Assembly (NCBI RefSeq): GCF_014324365.1
Contig: NZ_QEIG01000023.1
Coordinates: forward strand, 1 to 38,558
Source of the DNA: Algoriphagus sp. AK58
Lineage (GTDB): Bacteria; Bacteroidota; Bacteroidia; Cytophagales; Cyclobacteriaceae
Reading direction: 5' to 3'
DNA: 38,558 nucleotides
The notes beneath the pieces were generated by a model. That model was given only the letters and a program-made list of their open reading frames with translations, was not told where the DNA came from and did no database searches. Below are positions 8,846-18,385 of the stretch, in pieces. Positions within the stretch are counted from its first letter, which is position 1, and every line of letters begins with the position of its first letter. The position numbers were made by a program, and so were the translations under genes.

Positions 8846-9910
8846 ATGAAGAAAGTCCAGGTTATTTTTCTTTTTATGCTGTGTTCAGTGGTTGGATTTT
8901 CTCAAACTGACACATTGATCCTCAAGAATAAGGATATCATTGTCGGTGAAATAAAGAGCATGGACAAGAATATTCTGGTATTTGAAACCGATTATTCGGA
9001 CGTGGATTTTAAAATCACCTGGAATGGAATAAATCGAGTCTATTCAAAAACCAACTATTTGATCACCCTTTCGGATGGCAGAAGGTACAACGGTAGAATC
9101 AGGAGTCTCAACGACAGCATAGTTGAGATTGATACGTATATGCCGAATACCGTAATCAAGTTTTCTAAAAAAACGGAGGACCTTGAAAGACCGGAAGGGG
9201 ACAGAGTAGAGATTTACAAGTCAAAAATTGTCTACCTCAAAGCCCTGGATGAGGGATTTTGGAGCAGGCTTTCTTTCAACTTTGACGTAGGTACGAATAT
9301 TACCAAAGCCAATGATTTACGCCAGTTTACGTTCAACACCGCTATGGGGTATATGGCGGATCGATGGAAAGGGAATTTGACCTTCAACGAACTCCTGTCT
9401 AGGCAAGCCGAGGTTGAACCAACTAAGCGAACAGAGTTGGGGTTGCTTTATAATTACTTTCTGCCGAAAGATTGGTACGTGTTATACAACCTAAACATGC
9501 TTTCCAATACGGAACAGTTGCTGGATTTGAGAACATCCAACATGATAGGTTTGGGGAAATTTTTGGTGCACACCAATAGGTCTTATTTGGGATTTTCCAC
9601 CGGACTGAACTTCAACAATGAGAAATTCACCAATGAGGAAACGGCCAATCAATCCGGAGAAGCATTCCTTGGTGCTCAGTACAATATTTTTAATATAGGG
9701 GATCTTGATCTTTTGTCCACTTTAGTGGCCTATCCCAGTTTGACTCAAAAGAAGCGCTTAAGAACGGATTTTAAATTTGACATTCGCTATGAATTAAAGT
9801 TTGATCTTTTCTTCAAAATAGGAACAACAATCAACTATGATAATCAGCCTACATCGGGGGCTTCTACTTTGGATTATATTTTTCAAACCACAATTGGCTG
9901 GAAACTTTAG
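8846..9910 (+). CDS. DUF481 family outer-membrane beta-barrel protein
   Basis: A 354-residue protein with a clear signal peptide (FLFMLCSVVGFSQ). Residues of about 20-125 form a small beta-rich region with two repeated modules (LILKNKDIIVGEIKSM and ITLSDGRRYNGRIRSLND), reminiscent of an Sm-like or LSM-type fold. The C-terminal two-thirds is a DUF481 barrel of alternating strands (FNFDVGTNITKAND, YNYFLPKDWYVLYNLNMLSN, TGLNFNNEKF) ending in TTIGWKL with an aromatic residue near the end. The function of DUF481 proteins is not established. An upstream GTG at 8840 is in frame, but the ATG at 8846 is a better start. It follows the receptor terminator, so it is probably its own unit. Confidence 0.78.
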   Translation: MKKVQVIFLFMLCSVVGFSQTDTLILKNKDIIVGEIKSMDKNILVFETDYSDVDFKITWNGINRVYSKTNYLITLSDGRRYNGRIRSLNDSIVEIDTYMPNTVIKFSKKTEDLERPEGDRVEIYKSKIVYLKALDEGFWSRLSFNFDVGTNITKANDLRQFTFNTAMGYMADRWKGNLTFNELLSRQAEVEPTKRTELGLLYNYFLPKDWYVLYNLNMLSNTEQLLDLRTSNMIGLGKFLVHTNRSYLGFSTGLNFNNEKFTNEETANQSGEAFLGAQYNIFNIGDLDLLSTLVAYPSLTQKKRLRTDFKFDIRYELKFDLFFKIGTTINYDNQPTSGASTLDYIFQTTIGWKL

Positions 9911-10033
9911 ACACTTTTTAAACCCTTGATCAACTATTGAGTCAAAGTGAGACATTAGCATCCCTTTAATTTTCCTTTGGTAGCACCAATTTACCTTCAG
10001 TACGTTTTCTTAAAAAGCATGCTAAAGCTATTT

Positions 10034-10041
10034 TAAATTTG
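10034..10041 (+). promoter_or_regulatory. Putative -7 promoter box of the hydrolase-RND operon
   Basis: TAAATTTG matches TAnnTTTG and ends 41 bp before the hydrolase ATG. No good -33 box is visible. It is the only consensus box I found in the 172-bp gap after the DUF481 gene. Confidence 0.4.
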
Positions 10042-10082
10042 ATGTTCGGCAACCTTTGACTTCTCGGTTTGGTTTTTAACAC

Positions 10083-10865
10083 ATGTTGTACTACAAGCAA
10101 TTTTTACATACCGAAAGCAGCGAGTGGATAGTATTTATCCATGGCGCAGGGGGAAGCTCTGCTGTTTGGCATAAGCAGCTCAGGGATTTTCAAAAAGACT
10201 TCAATCTGTTGCTCATTGATCTGCGAGGTCATGGTAAATCCACTGATCTTCCCAAGGCCATTTGGAATCAGGAATACACCTTTGAAGCTGTCACCAAGGA
10301 CATCATAGAAGTACTTGATTATCTCAAACTTCCACCAGCTCATTTTATGGGGGTTTCTTTAGGGACCATTCTTGCCAGACAGCTTGCGGAAATGCAGCCA
10401 GATCGGGTCAAATCCCTGGTCATGGCAGGAGCAGTCACCCGATTGACTGCCCAAAGCCGGATACTTGTTTTCCTGGGGAATACATTTAAGCGATTCATAC
10501 CCTACATGTGGCTTTACAGGCTGTTTGCATTTATTATTATGCCAAGAAAGCAGCATGCCGAGTCCCGTAATCTGTTCATTGCCGAAGCACAAAAGCTTTG
10601 TCAAAAAGAATTTATACGCTGGTTTAAACTGACCAAAGACATCAATCCACTTTTGAAGTATTTCAAGGAAAAGGATTTGGGTATCCCTACCTTGTATGTG
10701 ATGGGTGACCAGGACGTGATGTTTTTGGAACCTGTGAAAAACCTGGTGAAACACCATAAAAACTCGATTTTGCAGGTTTTGGAAAAATGTGGCCACGTGG
10801 TCAATGTGGAAAAACCCGATCAATTCAATCAGCTCTCTCTTGCCTTTATAAAAAACCAACAGTAA
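10083..10865 (+). CDS. Alpha/beta-fold hydrolase
   Basis: A 260-residue cytoplasmic serine hydrolase without a signal peptide. The fold is shown by the oxyanion-hole motif FIHGAGGSS (18-26), LLIDLRGHGKS (43-53), the nucleophile elbow GVSLG (90-94, Ser92), the acid in GDQDVMF (Asp211) and the catalytic His238 in CGHVVNVEKP. A helical lid of about 60 residues (120-190) lies between. The substrate cannot be told: esterase, lipase, haloperoxidase-like and C-C hydrolase members share these motifs. It is the first gene of a tight operon with the RND efflux genes (15 bp to the next start), so a link to export or detoxification of an ester-type compound is possible but is only inferred from position. 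Confidence 0.85.
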   Translation: MLYYKQFLHTESSEWIVFIHGAGGSSAVWHKQLRDFQKDFNLLLIDLRGHGKSTDLPKAIWNQEYTFEAVTKDIIEVLDYLKLPPAHFMGVSLGTILARQLAEMQPDRVKSLVMAGAVTRLTAQSRILVFLGNTFKRFIPYMWLYRLFAFIIMPRKQHAESRNLFIAEAQKLCQKEFIRWFKLTKDINPLLKYFKEKDLGIPTLYVMGDQDVMFLEPVKNLVKHHKNSILQVLEKCGHVVNVEKPDQFNQLSLAFIKNQQ

Positions 10866-10880
10866 CTGTCTTTTTCCCAG

Positions 10881-11975
10881 ATGAAAAAACAAACTAAAGT
10901 ACTTGTAATTATTGGAATCCTTCTGATTGTCGCAGTTTCCTTTTTGTATCCAAGATTTGGAAATCAGGGAGGAAGTGAAAGCCCTACACCGTCTGGACCT
11001 GCCGGAGGAGGACCAGGAGGAGGTGGGGGACAGCCATTGCCAGTTTCGGTAATTAAGCTTCAGAAAGAAACGCTTAATAACCAATTACAGGTGTCAGGGA
11101 CGATTTTGCCGAATGAATCAGTAGATCTGAAACCGGAGATTTCCGGCTTGGTGACCAAGATCAATTTCAAAGAAGGTCAGTACGTGTCCAAAGGCACTCC
11201 ATTGGTCTATCTCAATGATGAAGAGCTTCAAGCCCAATATCAAAGGCTACAATACACGCAAAGACTTTTTCAAACTCAGGAAAACCGCCAAAAGCAGCTT
11301 TTGGCAAGAGAAGCTATCAGTCAGGAGGAGTATGACATCGTCCTGAATCAATACAATACCGCGTTGTCTGATATCAAATTGGTAGAAGCCCAATTGCAAA
11401 AGACGGTAATCAGAGCGCCTTTCAATGGTATATTAGGACTTAGACAAGTTTCCGAAGGCTCAGTCATCAATTCCTCCAATGTCATTGTCAGCATAGTCAA
11501 TATTGATCCTATTAAAATTGAGTTCTCTATCCCAGAACGATATTCTTCCCAAGTGGCGGTAGGCTCTCCCATTTTTTTCAGCAGCGAATCTTCCAATGAA
11601 GAGGTGCAGGGCAAGGTATATGCCTTTGAGCCTCAGATTGATGCTGCCACCAGAACCATTAAGCTCAGAGCTGAAAGCCCAAATAAAGGAGGCAAGTTCC
11701 TTCCGGGGATGTTTGTGAAAATAAGATTTGTTTTAGAAGTAAAAGAGGATGCGCTTATGGTTCCGGCTGAGGCTGTGATTCCAGAATTATCCGGTTACAA
11801 GGTTTTTGTGGTCGGAGCTGATGGAAAAGCAGAGCAGCGGATGATTGAAATCGGTACAAGAACAGACACACATGTGCAGGTAATCTCCGGATTGAATGAA
11901 GGGGATTTGGTACTTACTACCGGTGTGATGCAAGTAAGGCAAGGAATGCCTGTACAACCTAATCCTATTAATTAA
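10881..11975 (+). CDS. RND efflux periplasmic adaptor (membrane fusion protein)
   Basis: A 364-residue adaptor that bridges the inner-membrane pump and the TolC channel. An N-terminal membrane anchor (VLVIIGILLIVAVSFLY, about 8-24) is followed by a glycine/proline-rich linker (about 33-52). The first half of the lipoyl domain (GLVTKINFKEGQYVSKGTPLVYL) precedes a short coiled-coil hairpin rich in Q and E (about 115-165). The second lipoyl half (TVIRAPFNGILGLRQVSEGS), a beta-barrel domain and a membrane-proximal domain ending in GLNEGDLVLTTGVMQVRQG complete it. The stop is 2 bp before the pump gene start, so translation is probably coupled. The anchor rather than a lipobox suggests a single-pass inner-membrane protein. 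Confidence 0.93.
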   Translation: MKKQTKVLVIIGILLIVAVSFLYPRFGNQGGSESPTPSGPAGGGPGGGGGQPLPVSVIKLQKETLNNQLQVSGTILPNESVDLKPEISGLVTKINFKEGQYVSKGTPLVYLNDEELQAQYQRLQYTQRLFQTQENRQKQLLAREAISQEEYDIVLNQYNTALSDIKLVEAQLQKTVIRAPFNGILGLRQVSEGSVINSSNVIVSIVNIDPIKIEFSIPERYSSQVAVGSPIFFSSESSNEEVQGKVYAFEPQIDAATRTIKLRAESPNKGGKFLPGMFVKIRFVLEVKEDALMVPAEAVIPELSGYKVFVVGADGKAEQRMIEIGTRTDTHVQVISGLNEGDLVLTTGVMQVRQGMPVQPNPIN

Positions 11976-11977
11976 CC

Positions 11978-14900
11978 ATGAGTCTTTCCAGTCTAAGTAT
12001 CAACAGGCCGGTGCTGGCCATCGTGATGTCCTTAGTGATTCTGCTTTTTGGCGGAATCGGTATCTCCTTGTTGGGTATCCGGGAATATCCAGCTGTCGAT
12101 CCTCCGGTGATCAACGTAAGTACCTCTTATGTTGGGGCCAATGCAGATGTGATTTTGGCACAAATCACAGAGCCCCTAGAAGAGCAAATCAATGGTATTC
12201 AAGGGATCAAATCACTCACTTCAACTAGTGCTGATGGTCGAAGTAACATTACTGTTGAATTTGAAGTAGGAGCGGATCTCGAAGCTGCCGCAAATGACGT
12301 TAGGGATAAGGTATCAGGAGCCCAGCGAAATCTTCCTCCTGATGCAGATCCTCCTGTAGTATCTAAGGCCGACTCAGATTCCCAGCCCATAGTAGGTGTC
12401 AATGTGAAGAGTGAGAACAGAAGTTTGCTCGAACTGACTGAAATTGCGGATAATATTTTCAAAGAACGTCTTCAGACCATTCCTGGAGTAAGCCGTGTGC
12501 AGATTTGGGGAGAGAAAGAGTATGCGATTCGTCTCCGAATGGATCCTCTCAAGATGGCTTCTTATGGGATTACCCCCATGGATGTACTCAGCAAAGTTCA
12601 AAGTGAAAACGTGGAACTTCCCTCGGGTAGAATCGAAGGCCAAAGTATCGAACTCTCTGTCCGAACAAAAAGCCGTTTGAGTTCCCCACAAGAATTTAAT
12701 GAGCTGATCATTAAAGAAAGCCAGAGCAACATCGTAAGATTTCAGGATATCGGTACCGCCGAACTTTCGGCTCTGAATGAAAAAACCCTCCTGAGGAGAG
12801 ACGGGGTACCTATGGTGGCGGTGGTTTTGGTTCCACTCCCCGGCTCCAACAATATTGATATTGCAGATGAATTTTACAGAAGACTGGAATTCATCAAGAA
12901 GGATCTCCCTGCTGATGTAGGAGTCGAAATTGGATTTGATGGTACGACCTATATCCGCCAATCTATCACTGAAGTTCAAGAGACGATCATCACTGCTTTC
13001 ATTCTCGTAGTTGCGATCATCTTCCTCTTTTTGCGGGATTGGAGAACCACTTTCATTCCTGTTGTGACTATTCCGATTTCATTGATCGGGGTGTTTTTCA
13101 TCATGTATCTGATGGATTTTTCCATCAACGTCCTGACGCTTTTGGGTATAGTTCTTTCTATCGGTCTAGTGGTAGATGATGCCATTGTGGTGTTGGAAAA
13201 TATCTACGCCAGGATAGAAAAAGGGGAAAAACCACTCGAAGCGGCAGCCAAAGGCGCAGAGGAAATCTTCTTTGCAGTAATCGCAACCACTGTTGCATTG
13301 GCAGCGGTATTCCTTCCTGTAATCTTCCTTACCGGTACCACAGGTCGCTTGTTCCGTGAATTTGGCATCGTAGTGGCTGGTTCGGTCATCATTTCGTCCT
13401 TTGTTGCTTTGACTATGACGCCAATGCTAAGCGCCAAAATGCTGAAGCATAGGGAGAAGCAAAATGCATTTTATAATCTTACCGAACCGTTCTTCGTCTG
13501 GTTAAATGACCTGTATGATTTTGCACTCAGTAAATTCATGAAAATCAGATGGATCGCTTTCCCGATTATCGGGCTGATGGCGTTTGGGATCTATTGGTTT
13601 TTTTCTCAGCTTCAAACCGAATTGGTGCCCATTGAGGATCGCTCGGAATTAAGGATCAACATGAGCGGACCTGAGGGAGCAACATTTGGATACATGGACA
13701 ATGTGATCAATAGTGTCGCCAGTGATCTGATGACGGAAATTCCAGATAACGAGAGACTGGCCGTGATCAGTATTACTTCTCCAGGCTTTGGAACAGCCAA
13801 TACCAACTCTGGCTTTATCCGTCTCTTTTTGACGGATGCCGATAAACGGACTCGGACTCAGCAGGAGATATTTAATGAAATCAATGGGAAGCTTCGAAAT
13901 ATAACCTCGGTCAGAGCCTTTGCACAGCAGCCTGTTTCCATAGGAGACAGACGCGGAGGGCTTCCGGTTCAGTATGTCATCCAGGCTCCAACATTGGAAA
14001 AACTCAAGGAAGTGATTCCACCATTTATGGAGAAGGCGGCCCAAAGCCCTGCCTTCATTTTCACTGATATCAATTTGAAGTTTACAAAGCCTGAATTGGA
14101 AATCGAAATTGATCGGGAAAGAGCAAGGAATATGGGGGTTTCGGTGCAAGAAATTGCCAGGACCTTGCAACTTTCCTATTCTGGACAGCGATTTGCCTAC
14201 TTCATCCGAGGGGGCAAACAATACCAAGTGATCGGTGAAATGAGACTTCAAGACCGCAATGAGCCGATCAATCTCCGAATGCTTTATGTAAGAGGAGACA
14301 ACGGTCAATTGGTTCAGCTGGACAACTTGGTAAGGGTAGTCGAGAAAAGTACACCCCCACAACTCTATCGATTCAACCGATTTGTAAGTGCTACTGTATC
14401 GGCAAACCTAGCCGAAGGCTATACGATTGGAGCAGGATTGGATGAAATGGACAGAATTGCCTCAGAGGTGTTGGATGATTCGTATTCTACTGATGTGTCA
14501 GGTCCTTCCAAGGAATTTAGAGAAAGCTCCAATAGTTTGCTTTTTGCCTTCATTTTTGCATTGGTTTTGATCTATTTGGTGCTATCTGCTCAGTTTGAAA
14601 GCTTTGCGGATCCACTCACCATCATGTTTACGGTGCCTTTGGCGATTTTCGGAGCTTTGGCAACCCTCTGGATGTTTAATTTCACCCTCAATATTTTCAG
14701 TCAGATCGGTATTATCATGCTGATCGGTCTGGTGACCAAAAACGGGATTTTGATTGTGGAATTTGCCAATCAGCGAAAGGCACAGGGAATGGATATCCAT
14801 GAAGCGATCTATGGGGCAGCAGTCGCTCGATTCCGTCCGATCTTGATGACCAGTTTGTCTACCATCTTGGGGATTTTGCCCATTGCGCTTGCTTTAGGCG

Positions 14901-15037
14901 CCGGTGCCGAAAGCCGGGTACCTATGGGGGCTGCCGTCATCGGCGGTTTGACATTTGCTACTGTCCTCACCTTATTTATTATCCCAGCTATTTACACCTA
15001 CCTCACCTCTAAACAAGGAAGATTAGCCAGAATTTGA
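11978..15037 (+). CDS. RND multidrug efflux permease (HAE1, AcrB/MexF-like)
   Basis: A 1019-residue proton-driven inner-membrane pump with 12 membrane segments and two large periplasmic loops, the normal plan for hydrophobe/amphiphile exporters. The proton-relay residues are present: the adjacent aspartates D400-D401 in GLVVDDAIVVLENI and the lysine K921 in GLVTKNGILIVEFAN. The N-terminal SINRPVLAIVMSL and the PAVDPPVINV segment match the HAE1 family. Substrate specificity cannot be read from the sequence. It lies between its adaptor (2-bp gap) and its outer-membrane channel (1-bp overlap), so the three make a complete tripartite system. No repressor gene of TetR or MarR type is adjacent. Confidence 0.95.
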   Translation: MSLSSLSINRPVLAIVMSLVILLFGGIGISLLGIREYPAVDPPVINVSTSYVGANADVILAQITEPLEEQINGIQGIKSLTSTSADGRSNITVEFEVGADLEAAANDVRDKVSGAQRNLPPDADPPVVSKADSDSQPIVGVNVKSENRSLLELTEIADNIFKERLQTIPGVSRVQIWGEKEYAIRLRMDPLKMASYGITPMDVLSKVQSENVELPSGRIEGQSIELSVRTKSRLSSPQEFNELIIKESQSNIVRFQDIGTAELSALNEKTLLRRDGVPMVAVVLVPLPGSNNIDIADEFYRRLEFIKKDLPADVGVEIGFDGTTYIRQSITEVQETIITAFILVVAIIFLFLRDWRTTFIPVVTIPISLIGVFFIMYLMDFSINVLTLLGIVLSIGLVVDDAIVVLENIYARIEKGEKPLEAAAKGAEEIFFAVIATTVALAAVFLPVIFLTGTTGRLFREFGIVVAGSVIISSFVALTMTPMLSAKMLKHREKQNAFYNLTEPFFVWLNDLYDFALSKFMKIRWIAFPIIGLMAFGIYWFFSQLQTELVPIEDRSELRINMSGPEGATFGYMDNVINSVASDLMTEIPDNERLAVISITSPGFGTANTNSGFIRLFLTDADKRTRTQQEIFNEINGKLRNITSVRAFAQQPVSIGDRRGGLPVQYVIQAPTLEKLKEVIPPFMEKAAQSPAFIFTDINLKFTKPELEIEIDRERARNMGVSVQEIARTLQLSYSGQRFAYFIRGGKQYQVIGEMRLQDRNEPINLRMLYVRGDNGQLVQLDNLVRVVEKSTPPQLYRFNRFVSATVSANLAEGYTIGAGLDEMDRIASEVLDDSYSTDVSGPSKEFRESSNSLLFAFIFALVLIYLVLSAQFESFADPLTIMFTVPLAIFGALATLWMFNFTLNIFSQIGIIMLIGLVTKNGILIVEFANQRKAQGMDIHEAIYGAAVARFRPILMTSLSTILGILPIALALGAGAESRVPMGAAVIGGLTFATVLTLFIIPAIYTYLTSKQGRLARI

Positions 15038-16380
15038 TGAAGAAGTTAGCTTTAGTGCTCTTTTTGTGCATTCAATTACCAGGATGGAATGCCTGGGCCC
15101 AGGAGTCTTTGGATCTTGAAAAAGCCATTCAGGTAGGATTGGATAACAATCTGCAGATTAAAATCGCCATACAGAATGTGGCGCTCCGAGAAGGAGATCA
15201 AAAAATCGGATCTGGAGATTTGTTTATGCCCACGGTGGATGCGACCTACTTGCGCTCCTTCAGTACCGAGGATGTAGAGCAGAAGTTTATCAACGATCCT
15301 GCACCAAGGCAAATTGATAATGCAAAAACTAGAAACGAAAACTTTAGCGTAGTAGGCCTTTATGGTTTTCGACCTGAGTCCCTTGTTATCATGAAGCGCT
15401 TGGGTCAATTGACTGAAATCAGTGAGTTGGAGTCTAAGGTGGCCGTTGAAAACACAGTAGCAGGTATTTCTACTGCTTATTATCGTCTGATTTTGGAGTT
15501 GCAGCGGTATCAGGTATTGAAAGAAACGCTAAGATTGAGTAAAGCTCGATTGGATATTGCCAAAGCGCAATATGAACTGGGTGGTGCAGGTAAAAGAGAC
15601 TATCTATCCGCACAGGTTGATTACAATGGAGATTCCAGCCTTTTGCTGACTCAGGAGCAAATCATACAGAATGCCAGAGTCAATTTGAATGAGTTGATGG
15701 CCGTGCCCCCAGACTTTGAATACATCGTAAAAGATACGATTGTCATAGGACAGCCCCTCCTTTTGGAGGATTTGGAGGACAATGCGTTTTTGGAAAACAA
15801 ACAACTCCTGATAAACCAAAGACTTAAAAATGTGGCCTTTCTACAAACGAAAGAGCTTCAGGCCTCAAGGCTTCCTATCATTAATCTCAATGCATCTTAT
15901 TTAAATAATACCTTGAATTCTGATGCCGGTTTCCTGATTCAAAACCAAAGGCAAGGGTTTAACTATGGGGGCAATATCACGGTCAACCTATTTAACGGAC
16001 TGACTTTGAACAGAAGGATTCAGAATGCCAAGGTTCAGCAAAGAATTCAGGATTATTCTCTTGAGCAATATGAAATCCAGTTACAATCGGATATTCAAAG
16101 AGCTTACAATACCTATCAAAATAATCTTCGCTTGCTGAATATTGAGAATAAAAATTACCAGGTGGCAAAAGAAAACTCGGAAATCGCCTTGGAAAGGTTT
16201 AGACTTGGCATCGCCTCTTATCTTGAATTTAGAGACGCTCAAGTGAATTTGCTTACTGCGGAAAATAGGCTGATAACCTCTATCTACCAGATCAAGGAAC
16301 AGGAAATAGAATTGCTCAGGCTATCCGGAAAAATATTCTTTGAAAACAGCATGGAGGAGTTTAATCCGCCATCAAACTAA
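15037..16380 (+). CDS. TolC family outer-membrane efflux channel
   Basis: A 447-residue outer-membrane factor completing the RND exporter. A signal peptide (about 1-23, LVLFLCIQLPGWNAWAQ) is followed by two repeats of the TolC helical and beta pattern. Typical motifs are LDLEKAIQVGLDNNLQIKIA near the start, the helix pair ELQRYQVLKETLRLSKARLDIA, and the second-repeat LERFRLGIASYLEFRDAQVNLLTAENRL. The pump stop (TGA 15035-15037) overlaps the ATG at 15037 by one base, so I start here rather than at the in-frame TTG at 15034. A terminator follows 4 bp after the stop, closing the four-gene operon. Confidence 0.93.
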   Translation: MKKLALVLFLCIQLPGWNAWAQESLDLEKAIQVGLDNNLQIKIAIQNVALREGDQKIGSGDLFMPTVDATYLRSFSTEDVEQKFINDPAPRQIDNAKTRNENFSVVGLYGFRPESLVIMKRLGQLTEISELESKVAVENTVAGISTAYYRLILELQRYQVLKETLRLSKARLDIAKAQYELGGAGKRDYLSAQVDYNGDSSLLLTQEQIIQNARVNLNELMAVPPDFEYIVKDTIVIGQPLLLEDLEDNAFLENKQLLINQRLKNVAFLQTKELQASRLPIINLNASYLNNTLNSDAGFLIQNQRQGFNYGGNITVNLFNGLTLNRRIQNAKVQQRIQDYSLEQYEIQLQSDIQRAYNTYQNNLRLLNIENKNYQVAKENSEIALERFRLGIASYLEFRDAQVNLLTAENRLITSIYQIKEQEIELLRLSGKIFFENSMEEFNPPSN

Positions 16381-16383
16381 GGC

Positions 16384-16415
16384 AAAACGGAGACTTGAAT
16401 TAGTCTCCGTTTTTT
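16384..16415 (+). terminator. Rho-independent terminator of the RND operon
   Basis: A 12-bp stem (16384-16395 with 16402-16413, core acggagact/agtctccgt) has a 6-nt loop and a run of six T. It closes the hydrolase-RND operon. Confidence 0.92.
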
Positions 16416-16504
16416 ATTTGCTTTTTTATTCAAAGACTTGATTTTTATTTTGGCACAACCTTTGCCAATTCCGCTCTGTCACCATCCGGGATTTGCCCGA
16501 AGGA

Positions 16505-17896
16505 ATGAAAAGAGCCTTAACCCTCCTATTCTCCATTGCTGTTTTGTTACTTTTTGGGGTGCAATGTACCTTTTTGGAGAAGCGTTTTAGAGAAGTATTC
16601 AAAGATCCCTATGTATTAGACCTTGATGGAATCAGGGCGAGGGGAATTTTGCGCGCAGCTGTCGATAATAATTCCACGAGTTATTACATCTATCGGGGAC
16701 GAAGAATGGGATATGAATTTGAACTCTTGCGGGATCTTGGAAAGCGATTGGGAGTTCAAGTTGAATTCGTGGTAGTATCTGACATTGAAAATGCTTTTGA
16801 ACAGCTGGGTCAAGGCAAAGTAGACCTAATTGCCATGAACCTTGAACAAAACGAAGAGAGGCAGGAATTAGTGGCTTTTACTCATACCCTGGGTACGATG
16901 AGTTCGGTTTTAGTAGGGATGAAGCCTAATGAAGGACCTGTCACCTGGAAGGAAATTGGTTCCGATACGATTTTTGTAAGAAAGGGAACTGTATACAAAA
17001 GTCAGTTGGAACTGGTCAGGGATTCATTGAATCTGGAGTTTTCTGTAACGGAATCTCCGGATCATGAAGAAACCTTAATTGACTTAGTGACGGATGGGGA
17101 AATCAAATGGACTGTGGCAGACAAGAATATCGCACAGGCTAACATGACCTATTATGAAGGACTTGACATCTCTTTAAAAATAGCCAAAGAGGGATTTGTG
17201 GCATGGGCAGTGCGACAAAATTCGCCTGACTTATTAACTGAAATCAATTCTTGGATTCAAGACAAAAAGAAGCGGTTTATTCCGGATTTGTATACCAAAT
17301 ATTTTCTCAGCCCAAGAAACAGTTACTATCGAACCAACAGCCCCTATTCCTCGCTGGGAGGCAACAGAATTTCAGTTTACGATGACATAATCAAGGAAAG
17401 TTCCAAGGAGCTGGGTTGGGATTGGAGGCTATTGGCAGCCCTGGTTTATAAAGAGTCCGGTTTTGACACCACGGCTGTTTCCTATGCCGGTGCTGAGGGA
17501 CTTTTACAGCTTATGCCGGTGACTTTAGAACGTTTTGGTGTGACCAATCCAAATGATCCCATCCAATCACTGCGTGGTGGGGTGAAGTACCTCCAATATT
17601 TGGATAAATTCTGGAGGGAAAGAGTCCCTGAAACCAATGAGCGCATCAAGTTTGTATTGGCTTCTTACAATATTGGGCAGGGGCATGTAGAGGATGCTTG
17701 GCGCCTAGCTTTGAAATATGGGAAAAATACCCAGACTTGGAAGGATGTGTCCATTTACCTTAGCTTAAAAAGTGACCCTGAATATTACCGTGATCCGGTC
17801 GTAAAGAGTGGTTTTGCCAAAGGTCACATCGCGGTCAATTATGTCCGCGATGTGTTGGGGTTGTTTCAGTCCTATAAGACTCTGGTAAGTCCTTAG
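16505..17896 (+). CDS. MltF-like membrane-bound lytic transglycosylase
   Basis: A 463-residue envelope enzyme. A hydrophobic N-terminus (4-20) ends in GVQC (Cys21), a poor but possible lipobox. A solute-binding-protein family 3 domain (about 45-270; ARGILRAAVDNNSTSYYIYRG, GQGKVDLIAMNLEQNEERQ) precedes a C-terminal SLT domain (about 288-455). The catalytic glutamate is E317 in YKESGF, followed by GAEGLLQLMP and ASYNIGQGHVEDA. MltF enzymes cleave peptidoglycan glycan chains by a non-hydrolytic reaction forming 1,6-anhydro-MurNAc, and the N-terminal domain modulates activity. The frame is open from a TTG at 16493, but the ATG at 16505 starts right at the basic residues of the signal segment. It is flanked by the RND terminator and a convergent RidA gene. 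Confidence 0.9.
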   Translation: MKRALTLLFSIAVLLLFGVQCTFLEKRFREVFKDPYVLDLDGIRARGILRAAVDNNSTSYYIYRGRRMGYEFELLRDLGKRLGVQVEFVVVSDIENAFEQLGQGKVDLIAMNLEQNEERQELVAFTHTLGTMSSVLVGMKPNEGPVTWKEIGSDTIFVRKGTVYKSQLELVRDSLNLEFSVTESPDHEETLIDLVTDGEIKWTVADKNIAQANMTYYEGLDISLKIAKEGFVAWAVRQNSPDLLTEINSWIQDKKKRFIPDLYTKYFLSPRNSYYRTNSPYSSLGGNRISVYDDIIKESSKELGWDWRLLAALVYKESGFDTTAVSYAGAEGLLQLMPVTLERFGVTNPNDPIQSLRGGVKYLQYLDKFWRERVPETNERIKFVLASYNIGQGHVEDAWRLALKYGKNTQTWKDVSIYLSLKSDPEYYRDPVVKSGFAKGHIAVNYVRDVLGLFQSYKTLVSP

Positions 17897-17900
17897 GAGC

Positions 17901-18365
17901 TTAAAACAGTTCAAATAGGGCTTCAATTTCTACAGGGATATTGTCCGGCAACGAGCCCATTCCTACGGCAGAACGAACTCCAATTCCGTTTTCTTCTCCC
18001 CAAACTGCCGCGAATAGTTCGCTGCATCCATTGATTACATAGGGATGTCTTTCAAAGGAAGGCACGCAGTTGACCATGCCCAAGACTTTAATGACCCGTT
18101 TTATTTTATTGAGTGAGCCAATGTTGGCTTTGATGGTGGACAGCATGGCCAATCCTACTTGACGGGCGGCAAGCTTCCCTTGCTCTATATCCATGTCCTC
18201 ACCGATTCTGCCGATGATCAAAGTTCCGTCGGGCTTTACGGTTCCGTGACCCGAGAGATAGAGGTATTTGCCATCAATCAGGCATGGTTTATAAACCCCA
18301 AGCGGTTTTGGGGCAGGAGGTAGTACAAGGCCGAGTTCGGCGAAGTTGAGTTCAGGAGTTTGCAT
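17901..18365 (-). CDS. RidA family (YjgF/YER057c/UK114) protein
   Basis: A 154-residue cytoplasmic protein. Canonical RidA hydrolyses reactive enamine/imine intermediates made by PLP enzymes. Visible family sequence includes YLYLSGHGTVKPDG, GKLAARQVGLAMLSTIKANIGSL, the VVK-type strand IKRVIKVLGMVNC and the C-terminal GVRSAVGMGSLPDNIPVEIEALFEL, where the arginine of GVRSAVG is the likely active-site residue. The frame is open further upstream to 18509, but that extension overlaps the permease gene, so the ATG at 18365 is chosen (20 bp after the permease stop). It is longer than archetypal RidA (about 128) and resembles the divergent subgroup with an N-terminal LGLVLPPAPKPLG. It probably shares a transcript with the GntP permease. 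Confidence 0.88.
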   Translation of the reverse strand: MQTPELNFAELGLVLPPAPKPLGVYKPCLIDGKYLYLSGHGTVKPDGTLIIGRIGEDMDIEQGKLAARQVGLAMLSTIKANIGSLNKIKRVIKVLGMVNCVPSFERHPYVINGCSELFAAVWGEENGIGVRSAVGMGSLPDNIPVEIEALFELF

Positions 18366-18385
18366 AGGAATGGTATTTTTTAACC

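Noticed and set aside
9911..9970. A terminator after the DUF481 gene
   Set aside because: CACTTT and AAAGTG can pair, but across a 26-nt loop and without a T run, so the evidence is too weak.
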